This document shows, piece after piece, positions 17,622 through 24,557 of a DNA stretch of 34,907 bases. This DNA comes from Sulfurovum sp. (GTDB lineage Bacteria > Campylobacterota > Campylobacteria > Campylobacterales > Sulfurovaceae). The first letter of the stretch is position 1; each line of letters starts with the position of its first letter. The DNA lies in assembly GCA_020721085.1 (NCBI GenBank), contig DYNJ01000006.1:1-34907 (forward strand), read 5' to 3'. Made by a program: the position numbers and the translations under genes. Below the pieces are notes generated by a model, which did no database searches, was not told where the DNA came from, and saw only the letters and a program-made list of their open reading frames with translations.

Positions 17622-18132
17622 CAAACTTTCCTTTAAAGTCTTCATGGCGCACTTCGCAGCTCTTTTCGCGCCAAAGCTGCTTTTGGATCGCGACAATAGC
17701 GTCAAGCGCCGCTTCGGGACGAGGCGGACAGCCTGCTACATAGACATCGACGGGAATAATCTCATCAATACCTTGCAAAGTAGTGTAGTTGTCATAAAAA
17801 CCGCCCGAGCAGGCACATGCCCCCATACTGATGACCCATTTAGGCTCAGGCATCTGATCGTAGATCTGCTTGAGGATGGGCGCTTGTTTGTAGCTAATCG
17901 TACCGGCGACCAGAAGAAGATCAGCTTGGCGCGGGGAAAATCGTAACACTTCCGCACCAAACCTAGAGACATCATAGCGGCTCGCAGCGGCAGCCATAAA
18001 TTCTATAGCGCAACACGCTGTGCCAAAGACCATCGGCCACAGCGAGCTTTGACGCCCCCAGTTTATCACTGCATCAAGCCGTGTCGTGATGATCGCATCT
18101 CCCAACAGATGGTCTGTTGCGCTCATGTCCAT
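17614..18132 (-). CDS. nuoB: NADH-quinone oxidoreductase subunit B (cluster N2)
   Basis: A 172-residue subunit carrying the terminal [4Fe-4S] cluster N2, which passes electrons to quinone. The ligands are the tandem cysteines C40 and C41 in [12 protein letters not shown]106 in GACACSGG, and C135 in VAGCPPRPE. The start at 18132 is preferred over ATG 18126 because AGGAGT lies seven bases before it; it overlaps the nuoA stop by ten bases. The C-terminal [17 protein letters not shown] overlaps the start of nuoCD. Confidence 0.96.
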   Translation of the reverse strand: MDMSATDHLLGDAIITTRLDAVINWGRQSSLWPMVFGTACCAIEFMAAAASRYDVSRFGAEVLRFSPRQADLLLVAGTISYKQAPILKQIYDQMPEPKWVISMGACACSGGFYDNYTTLQGIDEIIPVDVYVAGCPPRPEAALDAIVAIQKQLWREKSCEVRHEDFKGKFDA

Positions 18133-18482
18133 TTGAGTACTCCTGATTTATATACATAAAAAAGTCCCGCGACAAGCAATCCCATGAAGACAAACATCTC
18201 CATCATCCCAAAAAAACCAAGCTCTCGGAGGTTTAGCGCCCATGGAAACATAAAAAGTATCTCTACATCAAAGAGTAAAAAGATAATTCCGACGGTATAG
18301 AATTTGATATTGAAACTCTCAAGCGGATCTTTGTGTGTAAGCCGAATTCCGCTCTCATATGATTCATTTTTGCGCTCATTGTCACTGAATGCACCCAAAT
18401 AGCGGGTAAAATGGAAGGCGACCGGCAACGCGATCACCAAAACAGCGATAACCGCCGATGCAAGTGCCAAATTACTAACCAA
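18123..18482 (-). CDS. nuoA: NADH-quinone oxidoreductase subunit A
   Basis: A 119-residue subunit with three membrane helices. The conserved loop [21 protein letters not shown] is replaced by no unusual residue, and [14 protein letters not shown] in the second helix carries the conserved Asp/Glu pair. The start codon is TTG at 18482, with an AAGGGA-like Shine-Dalgarno several bases upstream; no better ATG is available. It is the first gene of the operon. About 54 bases of very AT-rich leader separate it from the predicted transcription start. Confidence 0.93.
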   Translation of the reverse strand: MVSNLALASAVIAVLVIALPVAFHFTRYLGAFSDNERKNESYESGIRLTHKDPLESFNIKFYTVGIIFLLFDVEILFMFPWALNLRELGFFGMMEMFVFMGLLVAGLFYVYKSGVLKWT

Positions 18483-18541
18483 AACTTTTTCCCTTATATA
18501 ATTATTATATATTCTTATAATATTTATTATTTATAATGTGT

Positions 18542-18550
18542 ATTATAGCA
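18542..18550 (-). promoter_or_regulatory. Extended -10 promoter of the nuo operon
   Basis: Read on the minus strand, this is TGCTATAAT, a perfect extended -10 element, with a predicted transcription start near 18536. The leader to the nuoA TTG is almost entirely A and T. No convincing -35 is seen. It is the only strong promoter-like site upstream of nuoA, and downstream junctions leave almost no space for internal intergenic promoters. Confidence 0.6.
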
Positions 18551-18590
18551 TGGATTAACTGCGATACTGCTTTGAAGCGGAAACAAAAAA

Positions 18591-18656
18591 GATACTTTTT
18601 TTATCCCAATACAAGCCGTAAGGCTCCAATCTATCCTATTTTGTATTGAAAGTATC
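18591..18656. repeat. 66-base interrupted inverted repeat with an inner hairpin
   Basis: GATACTTT (18591-18598) pairs perfectly with AAAGTATC (18649-18656), and CAATACAA (18607-18614) pairs perfectly with TTGTATTG (18641-18648). The two 3' arms are contiguous; the 5' arms are separated by eight extra bases, which would bulge. Inside, AGCC GTAA GGCT (18614-18625) forms a small hairpin whose loop is of GNRA type only if read from the plus strand. No T-run follows, so it does not look like a terminator. It lies upstream of the nuo promoter and upstream of the predicted sensory-operon promoter. It may be a small RNA, a protein-binding dyad or a miniature transposon remnant; the sequence alone does not decide. 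Confidence 0.5.
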
Positions 18657-18671
18657 GTTCTATAAGGTTCA

Positions 18672-18677
18672 TATAAT
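18672..18677 (+). promoter_or_regulatory. Candidate -10 box for the sensory operon
   Basis: TATAAT sits on the plus strand 165 bases before the first ATG of the PAS gene, giving a predicted start near 18684. A second weaker candidate, TATACT, lies at 18687-18692. The surroundings are very AT-rich, so chance matches are likely. If correct, the transcript would carry a leader of about 160 bases containing the element at 18713-18825. Confidence 0.35.
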
Positions 18678-18712
18678 TATAAACTCTATACTATATGAAG
18701 ATAAGTTTTATC

Positions 18713-18825
18713 TATTAAGTAAGCCAGACTTGTTGTGAAGCAGGGTCGGAAAACTATGGGTCTTGGGATATCAAGATCGCCAGGTTGCAAATCCCGGTTT
18801 TTCATAATTAAATGATTACTTAATA
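18713..18825 (+). other. Structured leader candidate (possible cis-regulatory RNA) upstream of the PAS gene
   Basis: A perfect 10-base closing stem, TATTAAGTAA (18713-18722) with TTACTTAATA (18816-18825), encloses a GC-richer core that stands out from the AT-rich flanks. Within it, GGTCTTG-GGATAT-CAAGATC (18759-18778) makes a seven-pair hairpin with one G-U pair. A competing pairing is GGGAT (18765-18769) with ATCCC (18791-18795), extendable by G-U pairs and followed by GGTTTTT, which resembles an intrinsic terminator. Alternative exclusive structures before the first gene of an operon suggest a riboswitch or attenuator, but I could not match it to a known class, including c-di-GMP-I. A 113-base miniature transposon with 10-base terminal repeats is the main alternative. 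Confidence 0.4.
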
Positions 18826-18841
18826 CAATTAAAACAGATGA

Positions 18842-19285
18842 ATGAAAAGGTATGTATCAATTATGGAAAAATCAACTCCTGTAGATGAAAAGTATATTTT
18901 TGACGATGGGGTCATCGTGAGTGAAACTGACCTAAAGGGGATCATCACTTACTCTAATCGAAAATTTTGTGAAATAGCGGGATACGACAAAAAAGAGCTG
19001 CAAGGCAAAAATCACAATATTATCCGCCACCCGGATATGCCAAAGATCGCCTTTAAGGGTCTTTGGGAAACCATCCAGAGTGGTCAAAACTGGAGCGGTG
19101 TCGTCAAAAATCTTCGTAAAGACGGGCGTTATTATTGGGTGCATAGCTATATCACTTTAGCATTCAAAAACAATGAGCATGTCGGATATATTGCGGCACG
19201 CAGACCTGCAAGCAAATTGGAGATCGAAGAGGCGGAAAGCTTATATGCAAAGCTTTTAGAGGCAGAAAACCAGGTCAAGGAGTAA
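18842..19285 (+). CDS. Aer/CetB-like PAS domain protein
   Basis: A 147-residue protein that is essentially one PAS domain (about 20-125) plus a short acidic helix. GIITYSNRKFCEIAGYDKKE, then RHPDMP (62-67), then WSGVVKNLRKDGRYYWV (84-100) closely resemble the PAS domain of the energy-taxis receptor Aer and of Campylobacter CetB, which bind FAD and report redox or respiratory state. FAD binding here is inferred by family. No transmembrane segment or methyl-accepting domain is present, and no CetA partner is seen nearby. The start is ambiguous: ATG 18842 has no Shine-Dalgarno, and ATG 18863 has an AAAAGG rather far upstream (12 bases). The next gene starts five bases after its stop. Confidence 0.85.
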   Translation: MKRYVSIMEKSTPVDEKYIFDDGVIVSETDLKGIITYSNRKFCEIAGYDKKELQGKNHNIIRHPDMPKIAFKGLWETIQSGQNWSGVVKNLRKDGRYYWVHSYITLAFKNNEHVGYIAARRPASKLEIEEAESLYAKLLEAENQVKE

Positions 19286-19289
19286 GAAA

Positions 19290-20909
19290 ATGTACTATAT
19301 TGTCAATCTTGACAAACAAATCGTTGGAGCAGATAACGAATTTTTGAATCTAGCAGAAACTGATAACCTGCAGCATCTGTTCAAGCAGACGATAAATGGC
19401 ATGATTCAACTGCATACAACAAGTCATGATACCATAGAGATGATCACGCCAACTCAAACATTAATACTTCAAACATCCATCCATCCAATGATGACTATAA
19501 TGGGTGAACTCATGCTGGTTCAGATCGAAAAGGCGGAGATCGGAATGCATTCTGCGATTCGTCAAGAAGATATAGGTATAGTCGATATCAAAGAAGACGA
19601 ATCCTCGCCTATCCTTCTTGCGGAGCCAGCAGAGGAGGAGATCCAATTCAAAACAGACAATGAAGAGATTTTGCATGATTATCATACGGATACGATTTGG
19701 CTTGCCATAGAGCCGGAAGCACAAATCAGTACTATCAGTGAAGAAGTCGTGCCGCTATCAGGACATTTAGAAGATCAGCCGCATATAGACGACTCTTTTG
19801 CAGAGCCTCAAGAAGAGGAGTTCCAACTCAAGCAAGAGGAAGAGAAAAGCACCAAAGATAACTATACCGATATTGTCAAGCCGGTCAAGGAGCCAGAGGA
19901 AGCGGACAAAACCGCACATGAAGAGCTAATACCGCTACTGGAGAATTTAGAAGTGCATACAGCGGATGACTCTTTTGTAGACCTCCGTAGCAATGAAGAG
20001 CTATTGCAAAGCTCTGAAATACTGGCTGAAACCCGACTGCATAACGAAGCAGATGAGACTCCGATACTGATCCTTGAGAAGGAAGAGCCTTCGGCTACGC
20101 AAGAAATAAAGCCTGATAATTTGTCATCTGACGATCTCTTGCCTTTGTCTGCAGATATCAATTGGGTGATCGATATAGAACATAATAGTTATCTATTGGG
20201 TATTTCCAAAGAAGATTATGTTGATTTTTTGAATGAATTTATTGATAAAGCAATTGACCTGCAATCAGACATACTAGACAAAAATGGTCATGAACAGCAA
20301 AAAATCTTTATGTCACTCAAAAAAATGGCCGAAATTCTTCATCTGCCCGCCATGCCGGATCTTCTGGAACGCATCATTCAAAGAGATGCAAATAAACTGG
20401 ATTTTTATCTTCAAGAATTCTATGGTGGTCTTAAAAGGCTAACAACACATACAACAAAAAGACAAATTCAACCTTCAGCTGCAACAGAAGAGCCGGCGGC
20501 TCGAACACCTATCGAAGAGGTTGCGCCTGAAGCAGTTCATGCAGAATCTATCTGTGATCTCGATCTGAGCCAAGTCAAGCCGATCCATTTTGATTTTAGT
20601 CCAAAAGAGGCCGCAGCAGATCTAGGTCTTCCTACAGAGTTGGTATATGAATTTTTCAATGACTTCATCCATCAAGCCAATGTCGAAAATGCGACCTTTA
20701 TAAACGCATGCAAAAAAGGCGATGTTGATACTATTCACAAAACAGGACACAAGCTCAAAGGCGCAGCTAGCAACCTTAGGATCAGACCGCTTGCCGCCAC
20801 TTTGGAAGAGATTCAATATTGTCAAGACAATTCCCGTTTTGAACCTTTGCTCAAGAAATACTGGGGACAATTATTGGCATTTGGGCTCTTTATAAAAAAC
20901 AAATCTTAA
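19290..20909 (+). CDS. Hpt phosphotransfer protein with acidic repeat linker
   Basis: A 539-residue protein. The C-terminal domain (about 430-539) is a histidine phosphotransfer (Hpt) module with TIHKTGHKLKGAASNLRI; H487 is the predicted phosphoacceptor in the H-x-L-K-G motif. A preceding helical domain (about 290-390, ISKEDYVDFLNEFIDKAIDL onward) resembles a second Hpt-like fold but has no H-x-L-K-G motif, so it is probably degenerate. Residues 1-85 form a small N-terminal domain of unknown type, perhaps PAS-like. Residues about 86-285 are a very acidic, probably disordered linker built of tandem repeats. AAGGAG lies seven bases before the ATG. By context it shuttles phosphate between the hybrid kinase and the response regulator downstream. 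Confidence 0.8.
   Translation: MYYIVNLDKQIVGADNEFLNLAETDNLQHLFKQTINGMIQLHTTSHDTIEMITPTQTLILQTSIHPMMTIMGELMLVQIEKAEIGMHSAIRQEDIGIVDIKEDESSPILLAEPAEEEIQFKTDNEEILHDYHTDTIWLAIEPEAQISTISEEVVPLSGHLEDQPHIDDSFAEPQEEEFQLKQEEEKSTKDNYTDIVKPVKEPEEADKTAHEELIPLLENLEVHTADDSFVDLRSNEELLQSSEILAETRLHNEADETPILILEKEEPSATQEIKPDNLSSDDLLPLSADINWVIDIEHNSYLLGISKEDYVDFLNEFIDKAIDLQSDILDKNGHEQQKIFMSLKKMAEILHLPAMPDLLERIIQRDANKLDFYLQEFYGGLKRLTTHTTKRQIQPSAATEEPAARTPIEEVAPEAVHAESICDLDLSQVKPIHFDFSPKEAAADLGLPTELVYEFFNDFIHQANVENATFINACKKGDVDTIHKTGHKLKGAASNLRIRPLAATLEEIQYCQDNSRFEPLLKKYWGQLLAFGLFIKNKS
19623..19979 (+). repeat. Tandem 60-codon repeat inside the Hpt protein gene
   Basis: At protein level, residues 112-171 (beginning EPAEEEIQFK) and 172-230 (beginning EPQEEEFQLK) align along their length with a period of 60: SEEVVPLSGHLE against HEELIPLLENLE, and DDSFA against DDSFV. 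A third, partial copy of the same core (SDDLLPLSADI, about 280-290) follows. The DNA copies have diverged clearly, so the duplication is old rather than a recent slippage event. Confidence 0.75.
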
Positions 20910-20929
20910 AAAGGAAGGGAATAGATATT

Positions 20930-23900
20930 ATGACTATTCGAAATAGACTTAAACTGATCGGCTTGGTTCCGATTATTCTGTTGTTTTTGCTATCAAGCTA
21001 CTTTTTGGTAACATCGTATCAAAGTTTTGAAAAAGCAAATGCACTCAAAACAGTCTTAAACAACAATGCGGTTTTGAACGATGTCCTTGTTCAGACAGGT
21101 AAAGAACGGGGTTTGACAGCTCTTTATATCGGATCAGGCCGCAAAAACTTTGCAGATCCTCTCAAAAAACAAAGAACTGAGCTAGATGCTTCAATACAGA
21201 AGCTTCAAACAAGTCTCCAGACCGAAGCCAAAGCGCTTTTGCCTTTCCTTCCGGGCATATCAAATATTATCGATACCGAAAAATACCAAATGCTTCTGAA
21301 CAATATAGGCACTCTTCCAAATATCAGAAGCAAAGTTGATGATGCAAGCGCTGTATTTACTAATATATTTTTTGACGGTTATACTAAGTCAATCGCAACA
21401 CCGACCTTGAGCAATCTTCTACAGACACAAAATTTTGCATTGGATACCGAACTCTCTTCGTTGATCATGACGCTGAGTCAGATTGATATCGCCAAAGAAA
21501 ACACAGGCCTAGAAAGAGGTTTTGTATCCTACTTTATAACCAAAAAAATTTCGATGTCTTTTGAAGAAATGGCTCTTTGGGACAGCTTCAAAACCAAGGC
21601 CAACGGATTTGATCCTTTAAATATTGGAGACAAAGAGATCTCCGGCAAGATTGCCGGGCTTTACGGTGAAGAAGAGAACAAAATGATGCTCTCCGGTCTT
21701 GCAGAAACCTCATCTGCCATTCAAACCGATGTCGACAATGGTGACTACACAGAAGATCCGATAGATTGGTTTACTCTGCAGACCAAAAAAATCACATTGC
21801 TCTCCAAGGCGCAAACTATTGTCGCAAGCAAGCTCTGGGATAAGTCTACAGCTTATCTAAATATGCAGATTGCAATACTTGCGATCTCTTTTTTGATCTG
21901 GCTACTCTCGATTATTCTTGCATATTTAGGCTACTCAACCGTCAAAGATATCACCAATAATATCAAGGAGCTCGAAAGCGTAATCAACCATGCTGTTGAT
22001 GAGATGAAAATGAGCGATAAATATATCTCGTCTGATACAGCATTGATTGAAAATATTGACCTTGACACGCATGAAGGGACAAAAACAGCTTATAGATTTT
22101 TGGAAAAACTAGTCGAAGTTGCCAAAGAGGATAAACAAACAGCCCTTCATGCAAACGAAGCAAAATCTCTCTTTTTGGCAAATATGTCGCATGAGATCCG
22201 TACACCTCTAAACGGAATTGTCGGCTTTACAGAGCTGCTCAAGACCACAAGCCTTGATGATGAACAGCAAGAGTTTCTGTCAATTATTTCAAAAAGTTCC
22301 GAAAACCTTCTGAGCATCATCAATAATATCCTTGACCTCTCCAAAGTAGAGAGCAAAAAGGTTGAAATAGAAAGTATAGTATTTGATGCGGAAGAGGAGT
22401 TTGAGAGCACTATTGAAACCTATGGTGTAAGTGCTGCGGAGAAAAATATAAATCTCAACTTCTTTATGGATCCTACCATCAGCAAAAAACTAAAAGGTGA
22501 TCCGACCAAGATCAAAGAGGTATTGATAAATCTTTTGAGCAATGCAATCAAGTTTACCAGCTACGGCGGTGAAGTCAATCTTGAGATCAAAAAAATTGAG
22601 GGAGATAACGGTACGAATAGTAAGATTCTATTTAGAGTACAAGACAACGGTATCGGTATGACCAAAGATCAACAATCAAGAATCTTTGAGGCATTTTCAC
22701 AGGCAGACATCTCTGTAACAAGAAAGTATGGCGGCACGGGTCTTGGATTGACGCTTTCTAAACAGTTTGTAGAATTGATGGGTGGACATTTGGATCTCGA
22801 AAGTGCCAAAGATCTCGGTACTACCTTCTTTTTTAGCTTGCCTCTAGAGGAAGTTGCATCCACTGATACTGATCTTTTTAATCGATTTACCGCACTCACG
22901 ATCGGAAAATATCAACAAGAGATCCCGACCAAGCTTGACACCTATTTAGAACAATACTTTGGCTATTTCGGTACCAATGTAAAGCATTTCGAATCAGTCG
23001 GTGAACTCAAAGATCTTAAAGATAGCGGCGTGTGCCAAAATTATTGGATCGATATTGACAAAACCAAACAAAATATTATCGATTCACTACCCAACATCAG
23101 CAGTTCTAAGCTCATCATTATCGCCAATGTGACAAGCAGAAGCAAGATCGAGGCATTAGGCAATATTAAACAAGACAACATTATATACAAGCCGGTTACC
23201 TCAACCAAGATCAAAGAGATGCTCTTTAGGAGTATTAATATTGCTCCGACAATAGAAAAAGATATCGTTTTGCAGGAAGGCGAAGATCGGTTTGACGCCA
23301 AGGTACTTGTCGCAGAAGACAACATCATCAACCAAAAACTTATTCGCCGTATCCTTGAAGGCTATGGGTTAACAATCGAGATCGCAAATAATGGTCTTGA
23401 GGCATTTGAAAAAAGAAGAAATGGTGATTATGACCTTATCTTTATGGATATTCAAATGCCTGTAATGGACGGTATTGAAGCTTCTAAAGAGATACTTGAC
23501 TACGAAGAGGATGAAGAGTTGCATCATGTCCCGATCGTTGCACTGACAGCCAACGCTCTCAAGGGAGATAGAGAGAGGTTCTTAAATGAAGGAATGGATG
23601 ATTATGTTGCCAAGCCGCTTGAAGTTTCAGAGCTCCTAATTATTCTCAACAAATACCTTAAAAACAAGTCACCTGATAGACCCTTTGTCACTCCGATAGC
23701 AGATGAAATGGTAACGGACAAAATGGAAAAATCTATCGAAACCCCAATAGCTCATGAAGAGGCTATAGACAGTGACGCACATCAAGTCAAAAAGATTTTG
23801 ATCGCAACATACTCTCTTTTTGAAAATCGCCTATTGGAAAAAATGATCCGCAACCTAGGATATAAATTTGACACACTTGACGAATCTTCAGACGCTCAAA

Positions 23901-24100
23901 TACATATAGAGTCTGGCGAGTATGATATAATTATTGCCGGAGATGATATTGAACTCGCAGATTCAACTGTATCACAATATAAAGTGGCTAAAATTGAGCT
24001 TTCAGACACAAAAGACAATGATAGATCTATACAATTATCCGATCTCTCCAAGGAGAAGTTGGAGCAAATGATCAATAACCTTAGAGGATATGAAAGATGA
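20930..24100 (+). CDS. Hybrid sensor histidine kinase with NIT-type periplasmic sensor
   Basis: A 1056-residue inner-membrane kinase. TM1 is at about 7-27, a helical periplasmic domain spans about 28-312, and TM2 is at about 313-335. The sensor shows QTGKERGLTALYIGSG (55-70) and LERGFVS (194-200), the double ERG pattern of nitrate/nitrite-sensing NIT domains; ligand identity is inference. Then come HisKA with SHEIRTPLNGI (H421), a Bergerat ATPase fold with NLLSNAIKF (N538), DNGIGM and GGTGLGL, and three receiver-like regions. Only the middle one (about 790-912; D840, T873, K895) has the full phosphoacceptor site. Those at about 651-770 and 953-1052 lack the acidic pair. The start has GGAAGGGA nine bases upstream. 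The stop overlaps the next gene by four bases. Confidence 0.92.
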   Translation: MTIRNRLKLIGLVPIILLFLLSSYFLVTSYQSFEKANALKTVLNNNAVLNDVLVQTGKERGLTALYIGSGRKNFADPLKKQRTELDASIQKLQTSLQTEAKALLPFLPGISNIIDTEKYQMLLNNIGTLPNIRSKVDDASAVFTNIFFDGYTKSIATPTLSNLLQTQNFALDTELSSLIMTLSQIDIAKENTGLERGFVSYFITKKISMSFEEMALWDSFKTKANGFDPLNIGDKEISGKIAGLYGEEENKMMLSGLAETSSAIQTDVDNGDYTEDPIDWFTLQTKKITLLSKAQTIVASKLWDKSTAYLNMQIAILAISFLIWLLSIILAYLGYSTVKDITNNIKELESVINHAVDEMKMSDKYISSDTALIENIDLDTHEGTKTAYRFLEKLVEVAKEDKQTALHANEAKSLFLANMSHEIRTPLNGIVGFTELLKTTSLDDEQQEFLSIISKSSENLLSIINNILDLSKVESKKVEIESIVFDAEEEFESTIETYGVSAAEKNINLNFFMDPTISKKLKGDPTKIKEVLINLLSNAIKFTSYGGEVNLEIKKIEGDNGTNSKILFRVQDNGIGMTKDQQSRIFEAFSQADISVTRKYGGTGLGLTLSKQFVELMGGHLDLESAKDLGTTFFFSLPLEEVASTDTDLFNRFTALTIGKYQQEIPTKLDTYLEQYFGYFGTNVKHFESVGELKDLKDSGVCQNYWIDIDKTKQNIIDSLPNISSSKLIIIANVTSRSKIEALGNIKQDNIIYKPVTSTKIKEMLFRSINIAPTIEKDIVLQEGEDRFDAKVLVAEDNIINQKLIRRILEGYGLTIEIANNGLEAFEKRRNGDYDLIFMDIQMPVMDGIEASKEILDYEEDEELHHVPIVALTANALKGDRERFLNEGMDDYVAKPLEVSELLIILNKYLKNKSPDRPFVTPIADEMVTDKMEKSIETPIAHEEAIDSDAHQVKKILIATYSLFENRLLEKMIRNLGYKFDTLDESSDAQIHIESGEYDIIIAGDDIELADSTVSQYKVAKIELSDTKDNDRSIQLSDLSKEKLEQMINNLRGYER

Positions 24101-24459
24101 ATGTTTTGATCGTAGATGATGATATGATCAACAGAATGCTCATAAGAACTCTCTTGCGAAAAAATCCTAAAATCACAGGGATTGTAGAGGCAGAAAATGG
24201 ATCCGAAGCATTAGAGAAGATTAAAAGTCAAGGGAATATTGATCTGGTGCTGCTTGATGTAATGATGCCGATCCTCAATGGTATAGAGTTTCTCAAAATA
24301 TTCCGTGCCAATATGGCATATGCGCATATTCCTGTCATTGTATTGACAACAGACGATACGCGCAAAACAGAAGTTTTTACGAATGGAGCCAATGACTTCC
24401 TTCGAAAACCCATAATGGAAAAAGACCTCACCGGTAAAATCGACCTGTGGTCGGCATAG
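24097..24459 (+). CDS. Single-domain (CheY-like) response regulator
   Basis: A 120-residue receiver with nothing else: acidic pair D7 and D8 in VLIVDDD, phosphoacceptor D54 in LVLLDVMMP, T84 in VIVLTTDD, and K104 in FLRKP. All switch residues are present. The lack of an output domain means it acts by protein-protein contact, as CheY does, or as an intermediate in a phosphorelay. Its ATG overlaps the kinase stop (ATGA), and it closes the four-gene cassette. By context it probably receives phosphate through the Hpt protein or directly from the kinase. Confidence 0.92.
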   Translation: MNVLIVDDDMINRMLIRTLLRKNPKITGIVEAENGSEALEKIKSQGNIDLVLLDVMMPILNGIEFLKIFRANMAYAHIPVIVLTTDDTRKTEVFTNGANDFLRKPIMEKDLTGKIDLWSA

Positions 24460-24557
24460 GATTCTATCCGCTTGTTCGACTCTTGTCTCATCTTTATTGT
24501 TTAGAATATTTTTGAATTCTCATTAATTGTGATATGTACTTATAGCGCGCTAAACTT
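24460..24557. other. Convergent intergenic region, no clear terminator
   Basis: These 98 bases separate the response regulator from lon, both stops facing inwards. AGAAT and ATTCT flank an eight-base AT loop near 24503, giving only a five-pair AT-rich stem; this is too weak to call a terminator with confidence. Confidence 0.3.

Noticed and set aside
18723-18800. c-di-GMP-I riboswitch, tRNA or 4.5S RNA at the structured core
   Set aside because: The conserved core bases of the c-di-GMP-I class are absent, the T-arm-like GGTTGCAAATCC lacks the rest of a cloverleaf, and the SRP loop motif GGAAGGAAGCAGC is missing.
24503-24520. Terminator between the response regulator and lon
   Set aside because: The stem is only five AT-rich pairs with no following T-run of the usual kind.
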